Assembly (NCBI RefSeq): GCF_020382885.2
Contig: NC_058506.1
Coordinates: 8,472,318-8,536,317, forward strand
DNA from: Scatophagus argus
Lineage: Eukaryota > Chordata > Actinopteri > Scatophagidae
DNA: 64,000 nucleotides
Reading direction: 5' to 3'
The notes under the pieces are model-generated. The model saw only the letters and a program-made list of their open reading frames with translations. It had not been told where the DNA came from and did not search any database. Both the position numbers and the translations under genes were made by a program. Positions 24,126-36,261 of this stretch are shown here, one piece after another (the stretch's first letter is position 1; each line of letters begins with the position of its first letter).

Positions 24126-26224
24126 ACAGGGGACTCACGTTTTACCTGGAAAAGAAGGTGCTGCCTTTGTTCTTCATTACACTGTAGAGACCTTATTTCA
24201 GCTCACCAATGAACTGAATGTATGTTTCACCGGTATGGAATGAGAAGAGTGCACGAAGCACATTAAAACATAAGAGTAGCATGTTATAGAACCATATTTC
24301 CTTTCCTTATTATTTCAAGTGTCCCGACAGTTTTGTTCTATAACAATTTGAGCACTTTAACTTGCAAATGTCCTTTACAAACAGTTTACAAAAAAGACTG
24401 AGGAATGTCCAGCTTCTTTATACCAAAAATATTGCATGTCATAACAAAACTTTGATGATTTCCACTCTGTATGCCTTACTGTTTTGCCTTAATACGTTTT
24501 GCTATTGATTTCTACTTAACATTTTCTATGTTTATTACCAGTTATTATGCTGCAATAAACATAATAACAGCAACTGGCCTCTATGTTATTTTTGTCCATA
24601 GTTGTGAACCATCGGTAAGACTGAAGCCATGACAGAAGGAATAAATGTGAATATGGATTACATAAAATTAAGATCCTCTGCAATATGTTTCAGTTGAAGG
24701 AGACGTGTAGAAATTATGTATTGCACTAGACAGTGAATTTGTATACTTTTTTGCACATATGTATTTTAAATGTGTATGTGTGTCTTTCTGCAGTGTCTGC
24801 CAGTGCATGCTGACAAGCTGCATTATCTTTCCAGATGACATGAACCAACATAAGGAGTTCACGTCTCTCTCGCCTAAGTATCCTAGCAGGAACAGAGCAG
24901 CTGTTCAGAAGCTGAGTTGTTCCTCAGAGAGAGGCTCCCTGACCAGAAGGTTATTTGTTAATTAATGAAAGCAAGACAGCTGCAGTGGTGCAGACCCTTC
25001 GAGGTTTCCCTCAGGCTGCACTTCAACCAACACCAGTGCAAAGGAGAGTAGTGTGTACAAAAATGTACAGGCCTGGAGAAGATCATTAAAAACAGTGTTT
25101 ACAAAGCAGATCCGGTTCTTATAAATTATATATTTTGGTGGTATAAAAGGCATTACACAGGGGAAAAATTAGAGTAATCTTTGTGCACAAACACAGAGTA
25201 GTTTCATACAAAATTTGGCTGTTTCACCAGATGTCTGGATTTAACACCAACATCCACAGTTCACCCTAAATAATTTGATGATGAGTACTGTTCCCTTAAC
25301 AAAATGTTAGCAAGATTAATACAGTTCATGCTTGCGTTTGGGATGTAACCTCAAAGGGAAAATGCTACATTTTAATGTAAGGTCATGTAATGTCATCAAC
25401 TACATTGCTTCAAATGCAGTGGTGATGTTGAGTTCAGGGTTGGGCAGGACAGGAAACAAACATTACTACAGGCAGAGAGCTGGAATGACTTTTAACCACT
25501 AAGTCCTGTGATGACATGCATGCTGTCAGTCATGTCTTTACTTGCCTTTCAGAGTACAGGTGCTGGAGTGTATCCCAACATGCACTGGGCAGAGGAGACA
25601 AAAGTCCATCACAGGTTTAACAGTCTGTGGTCAACATATTGATGTACACCCACTCACATTTATGTTTTTAAACAGTTGCTTGTAGGTAACAAACTGCTCT
25701 ATAATTCCTGTTTTTGAAATGTTTTTTATCTTTTTGCAAAAAAAGGGGATCTGAAGGATGAAGGCAACCCATACTACCAATCTGATATTTTTGGGGAAAA
25801 AAGGGAAAGAAATATATCAATCTGCACATAAAGGATTTACAGACTGAGGTACTGCCAAATTTTACATCCACCTAACTTGTTTAGTTGGTTTTGTGAGGTG
25901 TAAATAAAAAAAAACAAAACTCCACGCCTACACTCAGAGAGTCATCTTTTAAGTTAATTAATAAAAACTTGGTACATAAAAAAATAATTTCAGTCCACAA
26001 AAAGTAGTCCTTCACAGTGATGGTTATAGTTTTCCTGGGAGTCTGACCCTCCAGAAGGAGTCTTAGTCTCTTCCATGGACACATACACAAAGGTAAACCC
26101 CATCGCTCACGCTTGAAGCTTCATGTGTTCCTCAGTCTGTGCACAGTTAAACAAAAAGATGACCTGAGCTCCGACCTGTGCAGACGGCAGGGAACGAATC
26201 CACAAGGGGCTTGAGCAGAGGTTG
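24126..26224. other. Convergent 3' region between atrx and ccdc61
   Basis: atrx (+) and ccdc61 (-) end tail to tail here. A good atrx polyadenylation signal, AATAAA, is at 24554-24559, about 430 nt after the stop. For ccdc61 I see only the weaker ATTAAA on the minus strand near 25371-25376. No further coding exon continues either frame. Nothing else is recognisable. Confidence 0.6.
24554..24559 (+). terminator. atrx: Likely atrx polyadenylation signal
   Basis: Canonical AATAAA hexamer about 430 nt downstream of the atrx stop codon, on the coding strand. It is the first canonical signal after the stop. Confidence 0.65.
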
Positions 26225-29200
26225 TTAGCGTCCTGTATCTAGGTCCCTCATGTATTCCTGAAGCGCCTGAAGTCTGGCATCAATCTCTGACAGCTCAGCA
26301 CCTGTGTCCACAGAGCTGTCTGGGGATGGAGGCGGAGAATGACAATAAGATGCTGTGTGGAGATCGTTTTTTGCTAACCCCACTGAAACAGTTGTGAAAA
26401 TGGTTAAATGGTGATGAATTACCTTTGTCTTTCATTCTGTGTGATGGAGTGCTGCATAATGGCTTTCTGGTCAGAAGGCCCCCTCTGGACTGCAAACACA
26501 TACATTTCACATTAAAGGATAAGTCTGGCGATATTCTTCATGTTTTATTGTCAACAAATCTCATAAAAACACCAAAACCAACGATAAACTGATCTTACCA
26601 ACAAGTGTGCAGTCAAAGCTTTGTATGTGTAGCTCATTCCTTTGTGCTATAGACCCTCTGTTGTTCAACCACAACGTTATACTGTTCTTTTATGATGAAC
26701 ATCAGAACATTCGTTTATTTTGATTACGTCTGACTTATGCCATCCTGCTGTCTAAATACTTGTATTGAAGGTGTATGAATCCACTGCTGAACCATTGACT
26801 CATTTTCAATAACTTTTGAAATAACAATTACAGTGAGTTTAGGTTGTGAGCCGCAGACGGAAGCAGGAAATCGGACAGTATCGAGAGACAAACAAATTAT
26901 TGGTTTTGGTCTTTCTGTGGGATTTGTTGACAGGAAGAAAAACAAAGAAAGTCCTCAAACTTATCCTCTAAAAATGCAAAACAGAGAGCAGCAATAAACA
27001 GTGCTCCAGAGTGAATTACCATGTCATTCACCACACTGGGTCCATTGTAAGTCTGCTTTCTTCCTCTGCAAATACAGAAAAACTGACGTTAAAGTGACTG
27101 GCTAAAGCACACGCTTAACAAAACCTGAGGTGATCCCATCACCTGAACAGAGTTTTGGCCATTTCCTCCATATCCACTAACGAGCTCTCAGAGGAGTTCC
27201 TGCTCCCTCTCCTCTCCACAGATAAACTCCTGCCTCTGCTGCCGGAACGGACCGTCTGAGGATAGGCCTCTCTAGATCGTGAGCGCCCCCTCTCAGGGAC
27301 AATGGGTGATGTCAGCATGTCCCTCCGTACCTTCCTCTGTCTGACACACAAAACGGGGTTCAAACTATGGTGCCGAGCTGACACAACATCAAACACTGAC
27401 GAACTGTCAAAGGAATAACAATGGAAACCAACTTTTTGAGATCTGCCTCTTTCTGTCTGCGCTGTCTGTCCTGGATGTAAGCAGTTGGGTCAAAGCGTGG
27501 TACCCGTGACCCTGTAATATAGTAGGTAGGAGAAGTGAGATCAAAGTACAAAATTAGATTTAGACTATTAGACGTAATAGGCCAAACTCCTGCAACATCG
27601 TGAGTGGAACCAGTACCAGTGGGAGAAGGTGAGGGTCTGGGAATGCGAGCACGGGGTCCTGAGGAGTCCGCTCTTCTTCCTCTTTCCTCTGATCTTTGCA
27701 CTCTGTCTTCCATCCGTTCTCTGGATCCAGAGCGAGCCCTGACGGTTCCGTACCCTGACCTCCTCTCGCGGGACAGGGAGCGATAGATTTCCCCGTCAAC
27801 CCGAGAGCTGATGCGAGCGGACACAGGAGTCACTCTGCTGCAGATACACAAAGAGGATGTGCGCTAAGTAGATAAATAAGATTCAGATTTGAAATGTTCA
27901 GTCAACAGCGTAAGTGAATGAATGAAAGAGAGAGAAAATAAAGATAAAGTACACGCTTAGATTGTCTAACCCTCTCCGTAGTAACGCCAGTTCATTGGTG
28001 AGACTCTTGACACGAACACGGAGAGCACACTCTGAAGCTCTCAGCTCCTCCAACTAGCCGGGACAAAGGAGAAAATGTTAAACCAGCTGAATCAAAAAAA
28101 AAAAAAAAGAAACAGCAGGAGTCTTTCAGAGTTGAATACTGTGAGAAGCAGAAGAGGTCCACCTGCTCCACCAGGAGTCGCTGCTCCTGGCATCTCTTGC
28201 TTGCAGAGCGCTGGCTTTTGGCCCTCTCCTTGACAAGCTGCTCCTCCAACGTCCTCACAACATCTCTGACCCTCCAGTCCTCTCGCCCAGGTGTGGAACC
28301 ACTTCCACTGATCTGCAGTCGCTCCAGGACCTTAGCCATGGCCTCCTTCTCTTCTTTCACCAGAGCCAGCCTTGAAAACAGTAGGACACATTTTAAAAAA
28401 AAAAAAGTCCCACATCCTCTCATACTAGTCACAGTGATGGAGATGAAATGCAACCTACTCTGCTCGTAGCCGCTGTATTTCCAGTTCTGCAGATTTGTTA
28501 ACTCCATGAGAGGTGACAGCACTGAGCTCAGCCCGCAGAGCTCTGACTTCCTTCTGCAGGGCGGCTGGGTCAGGCTTACCCACATAGGGCAGGGGCAGAG
28601 GGTAGTGTATCCTGCAAATACAAAATAATTCAACGGTTATTACCACGGGAATAACAAACACAGGTGGAAACCATGTACATCTGAGGGCATCTCAAACAAC
28701 ATGATGGTATTATGTGGCTAAATAAACTTTGCCACACACCTGTCAAACTCCACAGTGTATATGAGGATTAGATATCGTTTGGCAGTGAGGGCAGATGATT
28801 GTTGGTGGCCACGAGGGCGACTAACCACTCCTGCTTTCCTGTTACGTAGCAGCTCCAGGTCAGCATAGGTCAAGAGGTCAAGTGTAACAGAATCACTCAT
28901 CTGCAGAAAAAGCTTGAGTTAACTGTGCAACATCAGGAATAATATAGACTGCACTGACAGCCATTTTGTAAAATAAATTAATGTATAAAATCAGGAGGAA
29001 TATTTTTATATATCCTTATATTTTTCCCCTTTTCATGACTGTCTGACCCACATGCACAGCAATAAAATGTTTTTACCATTTAATTCACACGTATCATCTG
29101 AACAGACAAAAAAATGACAACAATTTTGTATTCTTCTCTTCTGACAATCAAGAATGTAATGTGATATTAGACCCAAATTTGACTGTGTTTTTGCGGTCCA

Positions 29201-29868
29201 TGTATTAGTTTAGTTTTAGCCTAAAATGCCTGACAGACAGGACTGGTGTCTGTTGACACAGCGCACACAAGTCTGTGTGCGTTCAGTACTTAAACTTTTG
29301 AGACCAATTAATAAATGTAAGCACATTTCCAACTGTTGTTGTGTATTAATGAATCGGAGAGAAGGTATAAGACAGCTCTGGATAACTCTACATTTTTCAC
29401 TCAAGTGGAAACATCGAACTCGAATGAATGAGTCTCCCTTTAGCCCACACAGCCTCGAGCACATCAGTGTCTGTTCACATCTTTCTAGTAACTTTGTATG
29501 CTTCTCTGCCACCACTACATAGTTTCCAACCCCACTCTGGCAGCACCTTCAAATGTACCTTTCTAACAGCTGATTCCAGCATGCTACAGAAAATGGGGAA
29601 CTGCTTGAAGTTCCCGGTTTTGCGGGTGAGGTCTTCAATGTCTGAAAAAAGAAAAGAGTATGGGTGAGAGTATTTGTGCCTGTGGTGACAATTAATCTAT
29701 GATAAATGTATGCTACTTACATGCTGGATCAAATTCCCCCCTCCACTGATCTGCTGTCACCGAGTCAGAGATTTCCACTATCAGCAGACCCTTGTCCACC
29801 ACGATCTTCACGGAAAACTCCACTCCTCGGAATACAATATCCTCCATCACCTCAGAGCCCTCGTCCAT
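26225..29868 (-). CDS. ccdc61: CCDC61 (VFL3-like) centrosomal/basal-body coiled-coil protein, 12 coding exons
   Basis: A SAS-6-fold family protein of centriolar satellites and basal bodies, with roles in microtubule binding, spindle assembly and cilia. Exons from the 5' end: 29721-29868, 29559-29641, 28740-28900, 28459-28611, 28163-28370, 27971-28053, 27617-27837, 27433-27511, 27143-27340, 27020-27065, 26423-26489, 26225-26319. Total 1542 nt (513 aa; human about 512). Residues 1-150 form the head domain (DIVFRGVEF, TADQWRGEFDPA, KTGNFKQFPIFC, VTLDLLTYADLELLRNRK, KRYLILIYTVEFDR, YPLPLPY). Coiled coil runs to about 280, then a basic Ser/Arg-rich region with RPSPSPTG and PRFDPTAY, and a C-terminal EIDARLQALQEYM. 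The start is placed by alignment with the human N-terminus. The 27433/27340 junction has a second option (27429/27336) and is the weakest point. Confidence 0.93.
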
Positions 29869-30149
29869 CACTGTGGGTCTGTTGCAGGAGAAATCAATTC
29901 TGATTAACTTTGACATCAGGAAAAAACTACAAGGTCTTAATCCTGATCACAACCTTTCTAAGAGCATCAGTTTTCTTGCAACCCACATCTTGAACCCACA
30001 TTAAACATGGGGGTAGAGCCACTATAGAAAAGAGCAGATTTAGCTATCGGTACATTATTTGTCAGGAGTGAGCTAACTGCCACATGCATTAGCACAGCTA
30101 TTTCAAATGGATCCATATCATTATTCTGGCTTTCTCTCCTAATTCACGT

Positions 30150-30330
30150 GTCTCACCTCATACCACAACCTGTCTTCATCAAAACACACCGCGAGGGGCG
30201 GTAGTGAGCCGACCGGGTCCAGTTCAAAAGGTGTCATCATTTTTATTAGAAAAAGTTCTCGTTGGTGGATCATATCAGATGTTGAGGAGTCAGCAAAGGT
30301 ATTAAGTCACGTTCTACGAGGTAAGTTACT
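30150..30330. promoter_or_regulatory. Putative bidirectional promoter with first exons of ccdc61 (-) and the itpkc-like gene (+)
   Basis: On the minus strand an exon ends at 30157 with a GTGAGA donor and would splice to the ccdc61 acceptor before 29878. On the plus strand an exon ends at 30320 with a GTAAGT donor. A GC box (GGGGCGG) lies between, near 30195. The arrangement implies two divergent transcription starts whose first exons may overlap. The minus exon has an in-frame ATG at 30179 (weak context) and an upstream ATG pair near 30237 in another frame. Assigning the plus exon to the kinase gene is inferred from order and orientation only. Confidence 0.45.
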
Positions 30331-32299
30331 GTTTGAGCCTTTTTTCTAAGTTACAGTGCTGTTCGATTTCGCTCTTGACTTGACTTTCTCCCGTCCACGA
30401 TGAAACAGATTGTGACAACCAAATCTGTGTTAACCTAACGTACTCTGTCATTGTGCACGCACAGAAAACATTACAGACGGTGGTGTGAGTTGGCTAATTA
30501 TTGGTGGTTTAGCTGATCATTGATGATATAAAGTTAAGTCTGAAGCGCCGTGAAATTGATATTTGAGGCTTGTGAAATAAAACTAACGCTACGTTATCTT
30601 ATACTTTTCCGTCAATAAGTGAGCTAGCGAGAGTTAACATCTTCGCTCTGGTAAAGCCAACTGACCAGCGTTAGCTAAGGTTAGCTAGCACCGACATTAT
30701 CTGTAGTTAGCGTGGGGTCGCGCAAGTTAGTTTACCTGAATCGCAGCCAGCTAACAAAGCTATCTGTAGGAGAACCACACAACGTTATTCAGTGTGCGAA
30801 TAAGCCCCAAACAAACACACCTTAACGTTACCTTTGGTTGCAGCAATGATCCGTAATGAGGTAACGTAGTCAACACATTGCTGCTCGCTGCAAGAGCATC
30901 GCGGTGCGTTAGCTCGGTGGACTAAAAGAAACAGCTGGCCGTTTGACTGGTGGTATAATACACTCCCAAAACACTCGGGACTGTACTGGGGCGGCTCAAC
31001 AACCGGGAACCGTTAAATTCTTCTTCTTTACTTTGCGCTGCTCCTGCTGCTTCTTCGTCTCCAGAAATTTGAGCGCGGCTCGCCGCTCATAGGAGCGTCA
31101 CTGCCCTCTGCAGGTAGTGTGGGGACATTACCTCCACTGTACTGCAAGGTGATAACATGATGCTGAGAATGAATGCTGGTAAAATTAAGTGTCAGACAAT
31201 TCATTTGAATAAAAGTAACAATATAACGAAGGCTCCACTGGAAGTTCAACATTCAAAATTATAACTGTAATAAAATATAACTGATAATATTGTTGCAGAA
31301 AAATGCAAGTATGGTATGGAGATGGAAAATATACTTAAAGCATCATAGCATTTTTGCTTATTATTGTGTTAGTGTAACTCTAGCATTAATATATAAGTGG
31401 CATTTTACAGCTCGTCAAAGTGGAGTTCACTTCAACTGCTTTATATCCCTTTGAAAGGCTTTACTTCCAGCACTGCTTCATATTTTGTGAAAAGCTCACC
31501 TGTGGTGTATTTAAAACCTTAATCTGCATAGTAACCACAGACTTGGCAAATAAATATAGAGGAGTAAAAACTATAATATCTCCCTCCAGAATATAATGGA
31601 GTAGAAGTATAAAGTAGCATCTAAGTGAAGTTAATGTTCACCACTGCAAATAAAAACAAGGCATGTTATATTAAGATATCTAACTCACCTTGACCATGTC
31701 TGTATTTTATGACCTGTAGTCTTTAAGAAATGTACAAAAGTTGCAGTTAATTCAAAACATTCCTCTTAGACTTATGTCTAATTTGTGATAATCACTTTAA
31801 CAGACAGAACAAAGCATCTCTTCATGTTTCTGAAACTGTTACAAGTTTGTTATTTTAGTGTTATCAAAAAATATAAAAATGGACACATCACTGGTTTCCA
31901 CCAGCAAACAAATCAATTGTCGTTATTGTGTGAGTAGCATGTTTTCAACATAATTTCAAAACTAATTTGTTAACGCCTGTGTGTTCAGCCTTTCACTGTT
32001 TGGTTAATAGCAATGTTCTGTAGAAAACAAGTGTGTCCTGTAAATGTTTGATAAAACTGTTGTATAAGACCAGAGGCGACAATCCTTCAATCTTCACTCA
32101 GTCTTGGTTAAGGGCTGTTTCCATGAAGACGTTGTGCATTAGGCAAAGAAAAAAAAATCGAGGGACAAAGTCTGAAGTCTAAGGTCTGTGTTGCCTGTCT
32201 GTAAAATCGCAGAAAACCACAGACAGCAGAGGAGCGCGACCTGGAATGTGTGTGTGCTAAATAATGACTGACTGAGATTTTTTTGGTCTTCCAATGCAG
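30331..32299 (+). other. Presumed 5' intron region of the itpkc-like gene
   Basis: Contains CpG-bearing sequence up to about 31100 and then AT-rich DNA. A 1-kb-scale coding exon for an ITPK N-terminal region, as found in mammalian ITPKC, is not visible. A short minus-strand open stretch near 31028-31090 is not identifiable. Nothing else is supported. Confidence 0.4.
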
Positions 32300-34103
32300 A
32301 ACTCTGCATGGAAGAAACACAGAAGTTGTGGGACTTCATATCTCCTTCCTATGACTCCCAAGAACCCTCAGCAGTGGCTGCAAGTGGTCGGACATGCAGG
32401 TTTGTTTCCCCAGTGTCACTTGCCTTGCAAGACACTCCTTGTGTCTCTAATTGTGAAAACAAAACCAATACTCATAATAGTGGAATAAATGTGGTTGTTA
32501 AGAGCCTTCTCTACCTTGCTTGCTTCACAGGGAGCTTTCGTGTTGGGGACCGCGGTACACTGCTGAAGAGGTTTTGTGAGGGGGAGCGACAATGCTACCT
32601 CAGGCTGATGGAGGACGGTCTGAGGCCCTTTGTTCCAGCCTACCACGGTGTGGTGCGGCAGGACGAGCAGGATTACAACGTGATGGATAACTTGCTGACC
32701 AATTTCAGCACACCTGCTGTCATGGACTGCAAGATGGGCAGTCGGTAAGTCGGGGCAATTTTCTGCCAAAGAGAGGAGTTTTTTTTGTTTGTTTATTTTT
32801 AGAATAGTGGTTCTACATAATCCAGCAATTTGTTCACAAGTACTCAGTTAGGGTCCAACCAGAGGCTGAAAAACCAAATAACTGATTTTTTTCCTGAATA
32901 CCTAACAAATGAGAAGCAGTCACATTTTAGCACTGAGTCTTGTCTTAAAACAGTAATTTCCTCGTCGAGGTTGTGTTTTTTCACTGTTAAAATGATCCTT
33001 TGATGCGATCAACATGCTGCAGTCACAAAGACATTGAGGCACTATCCTTCACAGCACATACCTCGAGGAGGAGCTGCTGATGGCCCTGGAACGACCCCAG
33101 CCTCGCAGCGACATGTATGAGAAGATGGTGGCTGTGGACCCAGAGGCCCCAACAGTCCAGGAACGAGCCCAGCAGGCAGTGCTGAAAACCAGATACATGC
33201 AGTGGAGGGAGACGCTGAGCTCCACAGCAACTCTGGGTTTCCGTATCGAAGGATTCAGGGTGAGCTCCGCAGTTTTCATCAAAGGTGGTTGTGTAATGTC
33301 AAAGTCAGACGTATTGGGAATTAATGCTGCTAATTTGATGATCTTTGATAAATGCTCCTTGTTTTCTTATGCTCCTTGTTTTAGCAGCGATAAAATGTCT
33401 GTCTTTACAGTCTAACAGATGCAAATTTTGCATTGTATTGTGAATGTTTCCTTTGCAGAAGGCAAATGAAGAATGTCACACAAATTTTAAAAGGACCAAA
33501 AGCAAAGATCAAGTGATGCAGGCACTTGACAACTTTGTTGAATCCAGTCCACACATTGTGGTGAGTGTGACCTTCACTGACATTCATTTGCTTGAGTTGA
33601 TTGTTTTCTTTCCTCTCTTGTAAATCCTCCGTCTTTCCCTACAGTGGGGCTATCTGAAAAGGCTGAAACAATTACGGCAGGCCTTGGAGGCATCAGACTT
33701 CTTCAGAACACATGAGGTTAAGTTTTGAACACCGTAGAGGATGTTTTGAACAGGACTTTGGAAATGCAAAGGAAAGAACCAACTGAGCATGTTCCAAAAG
33801 ATGTTATGTCCATATTTTCTGTCAGCTGGTGTAGGCAGGCTTATAGGCTGATAATATTGCAAATGTGTCCTTTTTCTAACAGCTGTATCGCTGCAGGTTG
33901 TGGGAAGCTCCTTACTGTTTGTGCACGACTGGACAGGCAGAACAGGAGTCTGGATGATTGACTTTGGAAAGACTGTGGCATTGCCGTCACATGTCACCTT
34001 GGACCACCGCACTCCCTGGGTAGAGGGCAATCGAGAAGATGGCTACCTCTGGGGTCTGGACAACCTGATCGATATACTGGCAAACATGCTGCCACCGACC
34101 TGA
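32300..34103 (+). CDS. itpkc: Inositol-trisphosphate 3-kinase, ITPKC-like, catalytic exons
   Basis: Phosphorylates Ins(1,4,5)P3 to Ins(1,3,4,5)P4 in the cytoplasm, damping Ca2+ release. Exons: 32300-32399, 32531-32744, 33055-33259, 33459-33560, 33645-33716, 33897-34103. Phases agree. The inositol-kinase signature PxxxDxKxG is present as PAVMDCKMG. Also seen are [47 protein letters not shown], the metal-binding WMIDFGKT and [15 protein letters not shown], closest to ITPKC among the paralogues. The first exon opens in frame with AWKKH...WLQVVGHAG, the normally calmodulin-binding segment. No upstream coding exon was found. The first in-frame ATG is at 32351, which would give 282 aa, about the bare catalytic core; mammalian ITPKs are 460-950 aa. 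The N-terminus is therefore unresolved. AATAAA is at 34298-34303. Confidence 0.88.
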
Positions 34104-36261
34104 ACGCCACTCTAAACGTGTGGAAATTTACTCTCGATCCTACCTTCACTGGCGTGAGTGAATGACTGCAGGTGTGCTGGCTTCTGAAAGGGTTGTGTTG
34201 AATTATGGGAATGAACTCTAACTCTTGAAAAATACAGTATGAGGGCGTTAAAAAATGGAGGCTGCGGTTGAATACAAAAACTCCACTCCTCTTATCAAAT
34301 AAATTCTTTCCAGATCATATTTCTTTTGAGTGAAAATGAAGGTAGTTTTACCCTGCAAGAACCAAACACAATCTCACCAAACCTTACTGTTTTGAGATGA
34401 CCTGCTCATTATTTCAGGAAACACATGGCACCAGCAATTATAAGACAAAGACATGATTGTTTCCTCTGATAAGCTGTGTCATTAAAATGGTGCTAAAACT
34501 TTGATGCTGAAAAGTGGTCTCATTTACTGCATTTCTTCAGTTCATTTGATTGCCTCAGTGGATTTATATCGTCATTGTTTAATATGTTTTAAATGCTTTA
34601 TTTTGCATTGTAAACTACAGTACAATGCAGACATTAAATTGTGAAATAATTTCATATGAACTGGATTAAGGATAACATTCACTGTACTTTGAAACTTCAG
34701 AATCGGTTGTTTAATCATTCTGTTGAGAAATGAATGCATTCATGGATTCATCCGGACATCAGTACTTACTGAGGTACTTAAACGATTTTACAGTCATTAA
34801 AACGTCTTAAAGTGGTAAATATGCTGTACTGTAAACCTGAACAAATCAGAATGTTGAACTACAAAGTTCAACACCTGACACAGGGTTGGCTGATGAGATG
34901 AAGGCAGATGTGCTTTCTGTCCTCCACACCTGTCCACTCCTGTCATTCGGCCATCAGACAGCAGGCAGAGGGAACCCCTGCCCTTACCTGCAGCCCCAGA
35001 CAAGATTAAAGGGATGAGCAGACAGAGGAGCTGCGAGTCATGCTCAACACATCCTCCCACACAGTCTGCAGCAACAACAAAAAGCCCTCTGAGAGGGGCT
35101 GGAAGCTACACAGTACAAGCACAGTCTGATCTGAGCAAATCTCACCAGGCACTTTGGATTTGAGTGTCTTGTTCAAGGGCGCCTCAGTGGTGGTAAACTT
35201 CCCCACGGTGACCGGACGGGCTTCTGGTTACTGGTTCTGATTATGAGGCTTCTCTAATGTTAAGACCACTGCTGCAGTTGTTAGTTTCAGTTTCAGAGGA
35301 CAATCAGGGTTGATGCTATACTCCAGTCAGGACTTGAATCTGCTTAGTTCAGGCTTGGTGAGCATATCCAGTAATTAAGGGATCAATTATACAAAGCAAA
35401 CTTGTGGTCACTTGTAGCTCGTCAAGATGAAGTTAAAATCAGGTGTGGTGAAGGCTTGAAAAAGAGGAATGGTGCTGTTGAAATGAAGAGATGACTGCAC
35501 CAGTCAGGGTGTGCTCAGAGATGGAGGGGCTGGGCTAAGGGATGATGATGTCAGTGTGTGACAGATGAAACAGCAGACAGTCTTTCAGATTGCTCACAGG
35601 GAAAGAAAAGACCCTCAAGAGGCTTCCTCCTGCTGGTTGTTGTTCCCCAGATCCATGGAAAGAGTCCAGCAGACCAGCAGCGCTCGGGGGGTGTCAGCGA
35701 GACCAGGTACGATGTGTTGTTTTTCAACTTCTCACTTTGACTATTTCATCTGTGTGTGGATTACACACAATAAATTGCTACTAACTGCAATGTTTTTGGC
35801 TTTTTTTCCTTTTTTTTTAACAAATGTAGTGTTTTCCTATCATAAACATATTTTTAATACATTGAACTAAAGCCTATTATGTCTTCAGTCATATTTTGTG
35901 GTTGTGATCATTTTGTATTATTAAGGACAAAAAATAAAGCATAAACAGAATTAAATAATAATAAAATATTTACATTGTAAACTTTCTATGATTTTTTTTG
36001 TTGTTGTTTTCTTACAGACAGCATTTTCTTCAGATGCAGATTTTTTCTCCTAAATGATCATCGCAGTCCTCAGTAACCTCCTTCAAGAGATATTTTTTCA
36101 ATCTTCTGCAGTTTAAGATCCAAATGTATTGCTGTGCGTGTAAACCAAAAGTGCTTTATGTTGCCAGTGCATGTATGTGGTGGGGATGCACTTAACGTAA
36201 ACTGGGAGTGTGTGACCGAGCGGCACTGGTGAAGGTGGTGCATGTTGTTGCTGTTGTGCTC
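34104..36261. other. Itpkc-like 3' UTR, intergenic DNA and probable 5' UTR exons of the K+ channel gene
   Basis: The kinase poly-A signal is at 34298-34303. From about 35480 to 35706 a stretch ends in a good donor (CCAG|GTACG), and a strong pyrimidine-rich acceptor lies just before 36018. I infer one non-coding first exon and a 5' UTR exon joined to the channel start. The stretch near 35140-35210 resembles a sequence seen repeatedly in fish DNA, but I cannot assign it to a family. Confidence 0.35.

Noticed and set aside
24759-24965. Possible extra 3' exon of atrx downstream of the poly-A signal
   Set aside because: There is an acceptor-like stretch before it, but it lies past the stop and AATAAA, and its translation does not resemble the missing mammalian ATRX tail.
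31028-31090. Short minus-strand coding-like stretch rich in K, Q and E upstream of ccdc61
   Set aside because: It is bounded by stops, has no clear splice sites in phase with ccdc61, and is too short to identify. It probably reflects a CTT/CTG-rich sequence.
32308-32748. Long open frame starting [10 protein letters not shown] that runs through the intron into the kinase core
   Set aside because: It depends on reading the intron 32400-32530. The spliced frame starting AACTCTGCATGG matches the ITPK family (AWKKH...WLQVVGHAG, then SFRVGDRG) across a proper donor and acceptor, so the read-through frame is an artefact.
36208-36261. Upstream in-frame ATG for the THIK channel
   Set aside because: The added 18 residues do not resemble KCNK12/13 N-termini, whereas starting at 36262 gives a Cys-rich, basic leader like KCNK12. 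Kept only as an alternative.
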